Positions 55,315-64,000 of a stretch of 64,000 bases of DNA are shown here, piece by piece (the stretch's first letter is position 1; every line of letters starts with the position of its first letter). The position numbers and the translations under genes are program-made. The notes below the pieces were generated by a model. That model saw only the letters and a list, made by a program, of their open reading frames with translations. It was not told the origin of the DNA and did not search any database. This DNA comes from Muscardinus avellanarius. Its lineage: Eukaryota > Chordata > Mammalia > Rodentia > Gliridae. Location of the stretch: the NCBI GenBank assembly GCA_963383645.1, contig OY726566.1, forward strand, positions 94,469,779 to 94,533,778. The letters run 5' to 3'.

Positions 55315-56083
55315 CAAGACTCTTTTTAATGTTTATATAGCATACAGAAAAATATACATGTCATAATCACACAGCAGGATGAATGTTCACAGGATGAACA
55401 TAACTGTGTGACCAGTGTCCAGATGGAGACAGAATATCGTCCAGCTCCCCCTTCACACCCCTTTAGAGCAGAGCCTCCCACCATGTTCCTCCCCCGTGAT
55501 GACCGCTCTCATGATGTCAAAACCAAGTACTAGCTGTGTCTGCATTTGAACTTTATATTAATGGAATCATATAGTCACTTGGGGGGATCTTGTCTAACAT
55601 TATGTTTCTGAGACTGATCCCTTGAGCAAATACTTAGATCCTTCTAATTGCTGTGTGGTAGTTCATTATCTGACTGTCACAACATATCTGTTTTGCTGTC
55701 GACAGACATGAGGGTTATTTACAGTTTGTGGCTGTTGCAAATGGTGCTGCTGTGTTTGTGCATTTTAGTCCATGTCTTCTGGGGAACATATGCATGGATT
55801 TCTGTGGTGTATACGTCTAGGAGAAAGGTTTTTCAGTTATAGAGCATACAGATATTCGGCTTTAGCAAACACCATCAAATACTTTTCCCAAGTGGTTTTT
55901 TGCCAATTATCATTCCCACAGCAGTGCATGAAAGTTCCGGTTGCTCACCAGCACTGAATGATTGGTCTTTGAAATTTTAACTATTTTAGTGGTTTTTAGC
56001 TATTCTAGTAGTTTGTGTTGGTTTTAATTTGACATTTTCTAATAGTTAATAAGACTGAGTACTTCCTCAAATGTTTATTAGCG
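55315..56083 (-). mobile_element. Old LINE-1 3' part, antisense, left piece
   Basis: Ordered antisense L1M text: gaccagtgtccagatggaga, gtggctgttgcaaatggtgc, ccatgtcttctggggaacat, agttccggttgctcaccagc, gtgttggttttaatttgaca. Split by the SINE at 56084. Confidence 0.75.
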
Positions 56084-56268
56084 CCTCTCTCTCTCTCTGG
56101 GATTGTACCTAGGGGCATCCTACCTCTGAGCTAAACCCCCATTTCTATTTTTTTTTAAATTTGAAATAGGGTTTTGCTAATTTACTGTGTGCTGACCTCA
56201 AACCTGTGGTCCTCCTGTCTCAGTTTTCCAAGTACTATGATTACAGGTGTGTCCCACCACATCTGGCT
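56084..56268 (-). mobile_element. B1-dID SINE with (CT)n tail
   Basis: About seven CT units, then gggattgtacctaggggcat, tttgaaatagggttttgcta, ggtgtgtcccaccacatctg. It divides the old L1. Confidence 0.88.
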
Positions 56269-56665
56269 GCTTGTTGACCATTTCAATGTCCTCTTTTGTA
56301 AAGCACAAGTTTAAATCTCTATCCATCTTCCTATTGGATCATCTATCTCTTATTTATGGAAATATGTATATATATATATATATCTTTTCTCAGTCTCTGG
56401 CTTGGTTTTCCATTCTCTTTGTGGTTAATTTCAATGCAGCATTATTTACTTTTCTTAAAACATAATGATTATTATGACCTGTTTACAAATTCTTTGCCTA
56501 TCCTAAGATCATGGAAATAATATTCACTTTCCCTCCTGAAAGCTTTAATATGTGCATTTTACATTTAGTTCAACATCAACCTGGAATTATTTAGGATGGG
56601 GTATGGTTTTAAACTGAGGTCAAGACCTGGTTTTCTTTTTTTCTACATGGCTATCCAGTTAAGGT
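56269..56665 (-). mobile_element. Old LINE-1, antisense, right piece
   Basis: Continues from 56083: gttgaccatttcaatgtcct, tttacaaattctttgcctat, tacatttagttcaacatcaa, gaccatggctatccag-type end. A short (TA)n at 56366-56383 lies within it. Confidence 0.65.
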
Positions 56666-56910
56666 GGTGGATGGGGTTGCTTTCCTCCAGCTGAGGATTA
56701 TTTTACCTTCTGGTAGTCTGAAAGAGTTGGAAAAATTCACTTTATTAGAATTGGACGGAGGTGACTACAACTCATCTGCCACTTTGCATGGACCCATGAA
56801 TCTCTCCTTTGCCTTCTCCATGGATGAGCATTTCAAGGATGCTCAGATTATATCCCAAGATCTTTTCTTCTCCTTCTCTTTGTCCCTCCTCCTCCTCCTC
56901 TTCCTCCTTT
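56666..56910. other. Unassigned sequence
   Basis: Covered by a 118-codon plus frame (56664-57020) that ends in L1-derived text and a CTT/CTC patch at 56868-56910. Not called as a gene. Confidence 0.4.
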
Positions 56911-57055
56911 TTCTTTCCCCATTTTATCAAAGTATAATTTGCACACAAAAACTCACTCTTTTTAATCACAGTCCCACAAGTTTTGACAAATTCTTAAAGT
57001 TGTGTAACAACCTCAAATAAGATATAGATCAACTCCAAAATGTTTTTTTCTTCTT
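56911..57055 (-). mobile_element. Old LINE-1 3' end, second copy, antisense
   Basis: ttatcaaagtataatttgca, cccacaagttttgacaaatt, ttgtgtaacaacctcaaata, gatatagatca: the same 3' end class as 55315. Confidence 0.55.
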
Positions 57056-57119
57056 AAACCTTAAACTTTTCATGTTTAGTTCTCTGAAACTGCTAAAAAT
57101 GTTGCTCTGCCTCTCAGAA

Positions 57120-57207
57120 TATTTCTTCTTCTTCTCTCTCCTCCTTCTCCTCCTTCTCCTCCTCCTCCTACTCCTCCTCCTCCTTCTCCCTCTCCTCTTC
57201 CCCTCCT
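57120..57207. repeat. Pyrimidine tract (TCC/CTT)n
   Basis: About 88 bases of C and T, directly preceding an ID-like fragment. Confidence 0.93.
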
Positions 57208-57250
57208 CTAGCTCAGTGGCATTGCACCACTGAGCTATACCCCTAGCCTT
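57208..57250 (-). mobile_element. ID-half SINE fragment
   Basis: gcattgcaccactgagctat followed by acccctagcctt is antisense ID sequence; the rest is gone. Confidence 0.65.
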
Positions 57251-57479
57251 AGATATCATCATGCGATTATCATTTCTTTTAGAACAACAAAATTGACTTT
57301 CTCTTAGAAATGATGGAGAAGGGATAGGGGTTGGTGGTGCTAAAAAGCAATACTTTTTTCTGAGCATCCTTAGATGCTGAAAGGGGAGGGGGATTTAGAA
57401 CAGTTTATCCACAACCACAGAGTCATCTACAGATATTTAGACAGGAACAACATTTTTTTTTCTTGAAAGATCAAAGAAT

Positions 57480-57700
57480 CTAGGTATGGTGGTGCATGTC
57501 TATAATTCCAGTACTGGGGAGGCTGAGGCAGGAGGATTGCATGTTCAACTACAGTCTCACATAGTGAGACTCTCAACAACCTAGTGAGACCCTGTTTAAA
57601 AATAAAATAAAATAAAATAAAATAAAATAAAAAGGACTGGAGGTACAGCTCTGAAGTTGAATGCTTCTGGGTTCAATCCCCTCCCCAAACAAATAAATAA
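57480..57700 (+). mobile_element. B1-dID SINE with (AAAAT)n linker
   Basis: ctaggtatggtggtgcatgt to gggttcaatcccctcccc and an (AAAT)n tail. The linker has expanded to about six AAAAT units (57600-57631). Confidence 0.88.
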
Positions 57701-57739
57701 ATAATAAAATTATACACAAATCATCTGAGTAGAAGAGAG

Positions 57740-57860
57740 CTTAAAAATTGACTCCAAATGCTTCATGTTACGGATGAAGGGAGTGAGAGTCCAGGAGTGG
57801 TTAAATGACTTTTTCAAGGCCAATTCAGTCATTAATATTTAAGTGACTCAAATTCCTTAA
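57740..57860 (-). mobile_element. MIR remnant
   Basis: gagtccaggagtggttaaat, gactttttcaaggccaattc: antisense MIR core. Confidence 0.5.
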
Positions 57861-58650
57861 AATCACGTATTTCCTCCCTTCCAAAATAGTCCTATCTCCC
57901 ATACCCAACTGTAAATGTAAAATAGGGACAATTATTAATGCTTTATTGTTACTGGCTCATTCTGACTAAAGTCCATGAATCTATTTTAAAATATTTTATT
58001 TTAATATCTATCCCCACAAATTATGTGACTCCCTGCCAACTAAGACCGAAATAGCTGCACGCCATTCCTTTTCCATTCCAAAGATTATGCCCTGTGGCTT
58101 TTCATTTTTTGTTTCTAAGAAATATCCTGCCTTATTGCCCAGCATATTACACTGAAAAAAACTCATGTAAACCCACAGAAAGCACCTCCAAGTTAACAGG
58201 CGGACGGGAGAGTGGGGACTTGTGTTCTCTGGGCACTGGATGTGCGGTGGCTGTGTGCATTCCCAGAACTCTCCTCTGTGGGCTGGGACAAGTCACCAGC
58301 CATCGTCACCCTCAAGCTTTCCAGAAAAGGCAACACTTTAAGAAACAATTTTTTGGGTAAGATCTCTTTGTCCAGTATGCCATTTGGCACAGTGTTTCCT
58401 ACTAATGGACAGATGCTCCTGAATCCCAGATTGGATAACTTGGATGGTCCAGGTGACTTGGGACTGAACGACCTGGATGAGTTTCATGAGGATGAGCGCA
58501 CATGGCATCTGATAAAAGCCCCTCGCCAGGATTCTCCAGGGCTCTCCTTCTTGAACATTCTGTCCTCAGGTCTTTACTCAGGTGACTCCTTCCTGAAAAC
58601 GTACTCTCAGTCGACATGGCTCCTCTTCCACAAGGACATCACTCATCATC
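57861..58650. other. Unassigned sequence
   Basis: A 148-codon plus frame (58212-58658), with an 88-codon plus frame overlapping it, reads through G+C-richer text; I recognise no domain and no splice context. It ends exactly at the LTR border, so the stop is supplied by the LTR. Confidence 0.4.
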
Positions 58651-59014
58651 TGTCTTAGTCCGTTTTCTGTTCTGTAACAAAATACCACAGACTGGGTAAT
58701 TTATAAAGAAAAGAAATTGATTTCTCACAGTAGGAGAGGCTGGGAAGCCCAATGCCAAGGCACTGCATTTGGCAAGGGCCTTCTCGTTGTGTGGCATGAG
58801 CCGCACAAGGCTCATGGCAAGAGCCAGGGAGCCCTTGTTCTCAGACCTCTCTTCCCCTTACAAAGCCACTGATCCCATCCCAAGGCCCCAACCTTCTGAC
58901 CTCATCTGACCCTGATTATGACCTCCCAAAGGCTCTGCCTCCACATACCATCAACACATGAATCTGGGAGTTGGGTTTCCAAGGACCCTTGGGGGACACA
59001 TTCAACCCATAGCA
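58651..59014 (-). mobile_element. Complete MaLR-type solo LTR (MLT1/MST class)
   Basis: Plus text starts tgtcttagtccgttttctgt and contains accacagactgggtaattta, then ends gacacattcaacccatagca. Read on the minus strand it runs TGCTATGGGTTGAATG to a TGTCTTAG-complement end, about 364 bases with TG...CA-type termini. No internal region adjoins it. Confidence 0.85.
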
Positions 59015-59264
59015 CTGTTTGACCCGCAGTGGCCCCTCAGGGACAACTCCATCACATCCCGCTGTCTTATTTACTCTCTCTCAGAAACATGTGTTGTCTG
59101 TGTCTTACCGGAATGGGTGTTCCAGGAGAGAAGGGTCCTTATTTATCCCCACGCACCCTGTCCTGGAGCATAGAAGACGCACTCAACCAGCAAGCGGGCA
59201 GATGTGTGCACATCATCCTTCAAATAGGTGCTGCAGGCTGGGTCTTTCCTGTCTTGGAAGACTG
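59015..59264. other. Unassigned sequence
   Basis: Overlapping plus frames of 71, 107 and 88 codons (58958-59342) begin in or near the LTR; no domain. Confidence 0.4.
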
Positions 59265-59420
59265 GAGACACCACTTACTAACTGGGCAGATTTAGACAAT
59301 TGGTTAAACACAATGAACTTCCCAGTGCTTCTCCTCAGATAAGAATTTGTATCTTATAAGGTCGCTATAGTGATCAAATGAAATACATGGGCATAATGTG
59401 TTTAGCAGAGGGCCTTGCAC
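59265..59420 (+). mobile_element. MIR remnant
   Basis: cacttactaactgggcagat, cagtgcttctcctcagataa, ggtcgctatagtgatcaaat, gagggccttgcacac: sense MIR core. Confidence 0.6.
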
Positions 59421-59453
59421 ACACACACATGCGCGTGCGTGCGTGCACGCACA
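59416..59453. repeat. (CA)n-(GC)n alternating tract
   Basis: TGCACACACACACATGCGCG followed by TGCGTGCGTGCACGCACA: about 38 bases of unbroken alternation. Confidence 0.93.
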
Positions 59454-59624
59454 AATGCTTAAGAAATACTATTGTTATTTTTGTACAATTAAAGCAGAGC
59501 ATACAATGAAATGGGGTTTGATTTATAGGAATAGGAATGTTGAAATCAAGGGCCCCTGATAAGGTAAAATTTGATTAAATTCCTCATTTAATTAGTTGTC
59601 ATTGGCTATAAAGTTACCCGCTTC
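59454..59624. other. Unassigned AT-rich sequence
   Basis: No gene or repeat recognised. Confidence 0.4.
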
Positions 59625-59627
59625 TAT

Positions 59628-59815
59628 TTTTAATATACCTCTATTGGTGCACTGTAATTGTGCAGCATAATGAGGTTCTGAGCGGTAAGAACACACACGC
59701 ACATAGCACTCAGTGTGTGTCCCTCTGAATCCCTTCCCGTCCCTCCCCTTCTCTGTACAATTCATTGAGATGGGTTCTGCTAATTTCATACATTCATCAA
59801 CATTATAAGAGATCC
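59628..59815 (-). mobile_element. Rodent-type LINE-1 3' end, 5'-truncated
   Basis: tttaatatacctctattggt, gcactgtaattgtgcagcat, aatgaggttctgagcggtaa, cattgagatgggttctgcta. Same class as 17222 and 39795. Confidence 0.65.
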
Positions 59816-60170
59816 CTGATTGAAGGTTTGCAATGACTCCCTATTATAGTAAGTTATCATCTGAGACGCTTCCCCCGCTCCAACTCCGTGACACCCTCTT
59901 GGAAAGTGGCATCTTTCTGAGAATGCTCATGGTAGATATTCTAAAGTATGATTGTAACCATTTTTTTTGCAAATATGTACTGATCATGTTTTTCTATTTG
60001 AATAACTTAGAAAAGCACTAGTTACTATTTCTCAGGCTCCCGAATGGCTTTACCTAGGGATTTCCTAAGAGCCCTAAGAAAAGTCACTGCTCGTGGAGAG
60101 CTAAAAACCTGATTGAGGGGAGAGACTCCCTCCTTTCCTTTTATCACCCCTTGGTTCTCCTGTAGTGAAT
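59816..60170. other. Unassigned sequence upstream of a TATA box
   Basis: Single-copy-like. ttatcacccc at about 60141 has a GATA-type core (reverse). Confidence 0.4.
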
Positions 60171-60174
60171 GTTT

Positions 60175-60183
60175 TATATAAAG
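60175..60183 (+). promoter_or_regulatory. TATA-box candidate
   Basis: TATATAAAG, a strong TATA match, not in a recognisable retroposon. A start site would be expected around 60203-60212. Nothing in the sequence proves transcription. Confidence 0.3.
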
Positions 60184-60365
60184 CTCGATTCTCTCCATCC
60201 CTGAGTAGACGGTTAAATCAGAGGAGCAATAAATAGCGCCTGGCTCCTGGCCACTGGCTGGGGTTGGGACTCAGGAAGGAAGGCAGGCTCATTCGGCCAT
60301 CACGTCTAGCCCCCTCTCTCTTTCCGGCTGCCTTCACCCTGACTCTTTTCCTCTTCATACGTCAG

Positions 60366-60416
60366 GTCCAGAGGCAGCTTGACTTACAGAGAACTTTGCA
60401 ACCGCTTTTGAGCCAG
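60366..60416 (+). other. Exon-like segment, 51 bp (unproven)
   Basis: Preceded by a pyrimidine-rich stretch (ctgactcttttcctcttcat) and cag, followed by gtcagc. It is 17 codons and fully open in one frame (VQRQLDLQRTLQPLLSQ) within a 61-codon frame starting at 60264. No family recognised; could be a chance match. Confidence 0.2.
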
Positions 60417-60918
60417 GTCAGCCAGAACCCGTGTGCTGGGCACTTGTGAACAGCTGTGGCTTGAAGGGGTAAAGTGAGGAGCAGTTCATGGAGCACCTAT
60501 CTGAAACTGCAACTGTTGGCAGAGAAAGCTCTTACAGCACGGAGTAAAGGCTTCATCGATTTTCTGGCCCTCAGGCCCCAATTCTGAAAATAGAAAGGGA
60601 AGAGTTATCTGAATACAAACTCCACTTTCAGTCACTTTGGCCTTTATGTTTTTCTTTTAAGCCTGTCTGGTCTATCTCACTAACAAGATAGTTCATAAAC
60701 ACACACAGACACCATGGATCAAAACAAAATGTTTCCCATCTACTTGTGGTATTTTTTTCCTCTATTTTCCCTTTATTAATCTCTACATGTTAAAAGAAAA
60801 ATACTGATGGAATTGGAATCGGGGAAAGGGAAACTAGGCAGATATATACTGACCCTGTCAGAGTGCTGGTGTAACTATGCAACCTTCTCCAACTCCTTAT
60901 TTAGAATAATTCAGGGGT
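60417..60918. other. Unassigned sequence
   Basis: No repeat recognised; single-copy-like. Confidence 0.4.
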
Positions 60919-60919
60919 G

Positions 60920-61132
60920 GCTGGGCGTGGTGGCGCATGCTTGTCATCCCTGCGCTTGGGAGGTGGAGACAGGAGGATCGTGCAGGTTAGAAGCCAGCCG
61001 TGCTGGCTTAACAGACCCTGTTTCCAAATAAAATATAAAAAAGGTCTGGGAGTGTAACCCAGAGGTAGAGGGTTCCATTCTCAGTACCACCAAAATAAAT
61101 AAATAAATAAACAAACAAATAAATAAATAAAT
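60920..61132 (+). mobile_element. B1-dID SINE, young 'gggcttcc'-related, (AAAT)n tail
   Basis: ctgggcgtggtggcgcatgc, gatcgtgcaggttagaagcc, ggtctgggagtgtaacccag, gagggttccattctcagtac; tail of about ten AAAT-type units. attcaggg flanks both sides. Confidence 0.93.
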
Positions 61133-61284
61133 GAATGAATGATTCAGGGCTGGAACTTTATCATTGTATTTCCTTTCTTTAAAATGAAAATACACAATAG
61201 CTATTTCTATCCCAACTTTTATTCTTTCCTTAAAGACTTGATTAACATGGTACCTGAGAGAGAACTGATATATTAAAATATACA

Positions 61285-61483
61285 AGCCGGGCATGGTGGC
61301 ACATGCTTGTAATCCCAGTATTTGGGAGGTTGAGACAGGAGGATCATAGTTTGCGGACAGCCTCCGTTACTTAGTGAGGCCCTCTGCAACTCAGTGAGAC
61401 CCTGTTTCCAAAATAAAGAATAAAATAGGACTGGGGTATAGCTTGGGGGTAGAATGCCCCTGGGTTCCATCCCCAGTACTGCA
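61285..61483 (+). mobile_element. B1-dID SINE (gaggccctctg variant)
   Basis: agccgggcatggtggcacat, gatcatagtttgcggacagc, ctctgcaactcagtgagacc, ccatccccagtactgc, then a TATA-type repeat to 61510. Confidence 0.93.
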
Positions 61484-61594
61484 AAATATATATATAGAGA
61501 GAGTAATATATATTATATACATACATACACAGGCAGTCTACACTAGCTAAAATTCATTCCACTTAATTATGTTTCAATCTTCCCTTTATTCCAG

Positions 61595-61689
61595 GTTATC
61601 AACAAAATACCTCAAGAGCATTCATTTGAGTTGTACAGGCTTCGGTGATTAACCAGAAGGCTTGGAAGTGAACACCTCACTGCTTACCT
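61595..61689 (+). other. Exon-like segment, 95 bp (unproven, non-coding)
   Basis: Acceptor-like tcttccctttattccag precedes it and a consensus donor gtgagt follows (cct/gtgagtacag). All three forward frames contain a stop, so an internal coding exon is excluded; a non-coding or terminal exon is possible. Confidence 0.25.
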
Positions 61690-62285
61690 GTGAGTACAGT
61701 TTACATGTTCTTCTCCGGGCTCTGCGCTTAGCAGTTACACCGCTGCCTTTCTGCCTGACGTTTGCAAATGTTTGCACCACAAGGTGCATCGTGAGAAACC
61801 AGTCTTCCTGCTGCACCCCTCCGAGTTTAATTACCAGTTGTCAGTCTCCATCAGGTTTTAGAATAATCCTTATTCTGTTTTATAATCTGGCTTTCTGCTG
61901 TATTTTTTCCTGCATATGTAATATCCTAAAACAGTCCTTGATCAAGAGTGAACTCTTCACTTCCTGTGAATGAGGACCTAAGAAATAATGAGACCATGAG
62001 TTGGTGTTCCAGAATAAATAAACTCCTCTTTGTGGCCTTGCTAGTGATTTCAAGAGCAATGATTACCCCTGTCTTTCCACAAACCCCCCACCTAGGGGGA
62101 GAACACCCACCTGCCCCAAGACTCCCTGGGGAGCAGGAGGAAGGGCCTTCAGAAGGGAAAGGCTGGAGAAACCAAAGGAAACTTGAATCACTCATAACTG
62201 GGCCAACACCGGTCCCAGTAGGAAGGCAGCTTGTTCAGGAATTTAGCACAGTTCTCAGGCCATTATTGTTTCAGGACCATGTCCG
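61690..62285. other. Unassigned sequence
   Basis: Open frames (103 and 117 plus, 89 minus) overlap; no domain. No repeat recognised. Confidence 0.4.
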
Positions 62286-62289
62286 TTGT

Positions 62290-62652
62290 TCCCTTTGCTG
62301 ATTTACAGCAAGATTCCACAGGCTGACGTCAAGAGTAGACAATTTTCTCACAGTTCTTGGGGCTGGAAGTCTGAGGCCAAGGTGTTGGTGGAGCTGGTTT
62401 CTTCCAAGGCCCATCTTGCAAGTGGCGGCCCTCGGGGTGTCTTCCTGTCACTTCTGTGCAGATGCGCCTATCAGGTGTTTCTGTGTCCTGTTTTCCTCTC
62501 CTGCTAAGGACATCAGGGATAAAGGATAAAGACTTCATTTTAACTCACTCAGCATTAAAGACTGTGTCTTGAATTCTGATTTCATTCCAAGGCACTGGGG
62601 CTTAGGACTTCAACATGGGTGTTTCAGGGGACACAAATCAGCCCCAAACACC
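62290..62652 (-). mobile_element. MLT1-like solo LTR, diverged
   Basis: Plus text: gctgatttacagcaagattc, agacaattttctcacagttc, ttggggctggaagtctgagg, ttcaggggacacaaatcag: reverse MLT1 order. Ends approximate. Confidence 0.65.
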
Positions 62653-62895
62653 ACCATTGTCATTTTTCACAAATACACTGACTTTCAGTCAGTTGCATTA
62701 GGACTTCATTTGCTGTTCCTCTCCTGCCAGACCTGAGCGCTGGGATCATGTGCAGGGTCCTTGGGTTTGCTACAGTGTTATGACAGCCCCGTGTGTACAG
62801 CCGTTCCCCTGTGCCCTTACATAACTTTTGAAATCGGAACGTGTGTCTTTTGCATCTCTCACAGCACTGAAAGAGCTTGTGTTGCTGCTTGTTTG
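62653..62895. other. Unassigned sequence
   Basis: No gene recognised; an 87-codon minus frame (62660-62923) runs into the SINE. Confidence 0.4.
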
Positions 62896-63074
62896 TCATA
62901 CTAGAGACTGAACCCAGGGCCATTCTACCTCTGAGCTATGCCCCTAGCCCTATTTTATTTTGTTAATTTGAGGCAGCGTCATGCTAAGTTTCTGAGGCTG
63001 GCCACAAACCTTTGATCCTCTTGTCTCAGCCTCCTAAGTCCTAGGATCACCAGCGTGCACCACCATGCCGGGCT
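62896..63074 (-). mobile_element. B1-dID SINE
   Basis: gagactgaacccagggccat to gtgcaccaccatgccgggc; moderately diverged. Confidence 0.88.
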
Positions 63075-63505
63075 TCGAGGAGGGAGGTTTGACATACAGC
63101 TTTGCACACACTTAATATTCCTAAATGGCTGAAATGAATCAGAATGAGCACAGGATGGATAATTAGATGCAGCCTCTGAACCTCCAACATATTTGCTTTA
63201 AGTTGTTTCCAAATGATGGTTATTAAAGGGGATTCTCTTCATTTGCTGAATCCTTGCCTCCAACAGGTAGAAATAGTCAAGGCAGGGGAAATAGGTCCAG
63301 TGAAAGATGTGATTAGCTGATGGCACTAACATTACCTTGTTCCTCAAAGAGATTGGAATGTGCCCCAGGTGAGGTTGTCCTTCTGTAGGAGCACTGTTTT
63401 GGGAACCAGAGGGAAGGATGGGTTTAGATTGCAGCTTACTGAGTTGGAGGGACCGTGAGACAGTCAAGGACATGTGTCCAGAAAACAAATGATACGTGTG
63501 AATCA
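63075..63505. other. Unassigned sequence
   Basis: The 102-codon minus frame at 63198-63506 has no domain. No repeat recognised. Confidence 0.4.
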
Positions 63506-63608
63506 AGAGAGGGAGAGGGAGAGAAGGGGGGGAGAGAGAAGAGGAGAGAATAGAAGAGAAGAGGAAAGAAGAGAGAGAGGGGAGAAAGAGAAAGAAAAAG
63601 AGAGATTT
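63506..63608. repeat. Purine-rich (GA)n-like tract
   Basis: About 100 bases almost wholly A and G (gagagggagagggagagaag, then gagaagaggaaagaagagag). Confidence 0.93.
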
Positions 63609-63775
63609 TCACAGTCCTAACCTATAGATAGAAAGTGACCACATGCCAGTAAGTGCAAACACCAATGAAGATTGAAGATTTTCAAGCAGTGGCTTGAAAA
63701 TTCTGTTCAAAATTGAATGTAGAAAGGATTCTCCCAAGAGGAGGAAATCTACATTCTACTTTTTTTTTTTTTCTT

Positions 63776-63953
63776 TTGGTACTGGGGATTGAACTCAGGG
63801 GTATTCTACCTCCAAGCTACACCCCTAGCCCTATTTTATTTTTTATTTTAAAATGGGTTCTCACTAAGTTACCAGAGATGGCCTCCAACCTACAATCCTC
63901 CTGTCTCAGCCTCCCCAAAACTGAGATTACAGGTGTATACCAACCCGCCCAGC
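63776..63953 (-). mobile_element. B1-dID SINE
   Basis: ttggtactggggattgaact to ataccaacccgcccagc. ctacat occurs before the poly(T) (63751) and after it (63954). Confidence 0.9.
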
Positions 63954-64000
63954 TACATGCGACTTCTAACGGAGGGTAGCTGAGAACATGCACATTAGCT

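Noticed and set aside
60228..60236. aataaatag as the TATA box
   Set aside because: A better TATA (TATATAAAG) lies at 60175; the AATAAATAG word is weaker and resembles a polyadenylation-type AATAAA as much as a TATA.
60944..61294. 116-codon minus-strand frame
   Set aside because: Antisense SINE plus its AAAT tail (the LFIYLFICLFIYLF stretch).
1..64000. CRISPR array, prokaryotic operon, phage or plasmid system
   Set aside because: Nothing of the kind: no spaced direct repeats, no ribosome-binding-site-led gene runs. The interspersed SINE, LINE and LTR content is mammalian.

Overview
This window is mammalian nuclear DNA, almost certainly from a squirrel-family rodent (Sciuridae; which genus cannot be decided by eye). 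The main evidence is about fifty copies of a composite SINE with a 7SL/B1-like left part (gtggcgcacgcttgtaatcc, ggaggctgagacaggaggat) joined by an A-rich linker to a tRNA-Ala/ID-like right part (ggctggggtgtagctcagag, gttcaatccccagtacc). That structure is the B1-dID type known from squirrels and related rodents. Two free ID elements and several LINE-1 3' ends of a rodent type support the same placement.

I find no convincing protein-coding gene, rRNA, tRNA or other structural RNA gene. The open frames are short. The longest lie in pyrimidine/purine tracts or inside SINEs. The sequence reads as intergenic or deep intronic DNA: interspersed repeats at several ages, many microsatellites, and stretches of unrecognised apparently single-copy sequence.

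Layout. 0-13 kb: SINEs, an ID element with a CA tail, MIR and L2 remnants, one MLT1-like LTR, and pyrimidine-rich tracts at 11.5-12.1 kb. 13.4-19.1 kb: AT-rich, built largely from old LINE-1 fragments, most in antisense orientation. 19.08-19.56 kb: an internally deleted Tigger/pogo-type DNA transposon containing a 55-bp alternating purine-pyrimidine run. 20-22 kb: SINE cluster. 21.8-25.3 kb: no SINEs, but one MaLR-type LTR. 25-32 kb: dense SINEs and an ancient L2 reverse-transcriptase relic on the minus strand. 33-38.5 kb: mixed. 38.56-44.88 kb: 6.3 kb with no recognisable B1-dID SINE. 45-53 kb: nested SINEs, LINE-1 3' ends, and a tract of about 527 bp that is nearly all pyrimidine. 54.9-57.3 kb: old LINE-1 split by a SINE. 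57.5-64 kb: a complete MaLR LTR, MIR, a second MaLR LTR, SINEs, and the best candidates for a transcribed locus: a TATA box and two exon-like segments at 60.17-61.69 kb.

The items most worth checking are the exon-like segments near 8.46, 60.37 and 61.60 kb, the 6.3-kb SINE-free interval, the Tigger relic with its Z-DNA-prone run, the G-quadruplex motif at 40.82 kb, and a SINE subfamily with its own diagnostic bases. All repeat family names come from recall of consensus sequences, not a database search, and most ends are accurate to about 10 bases.
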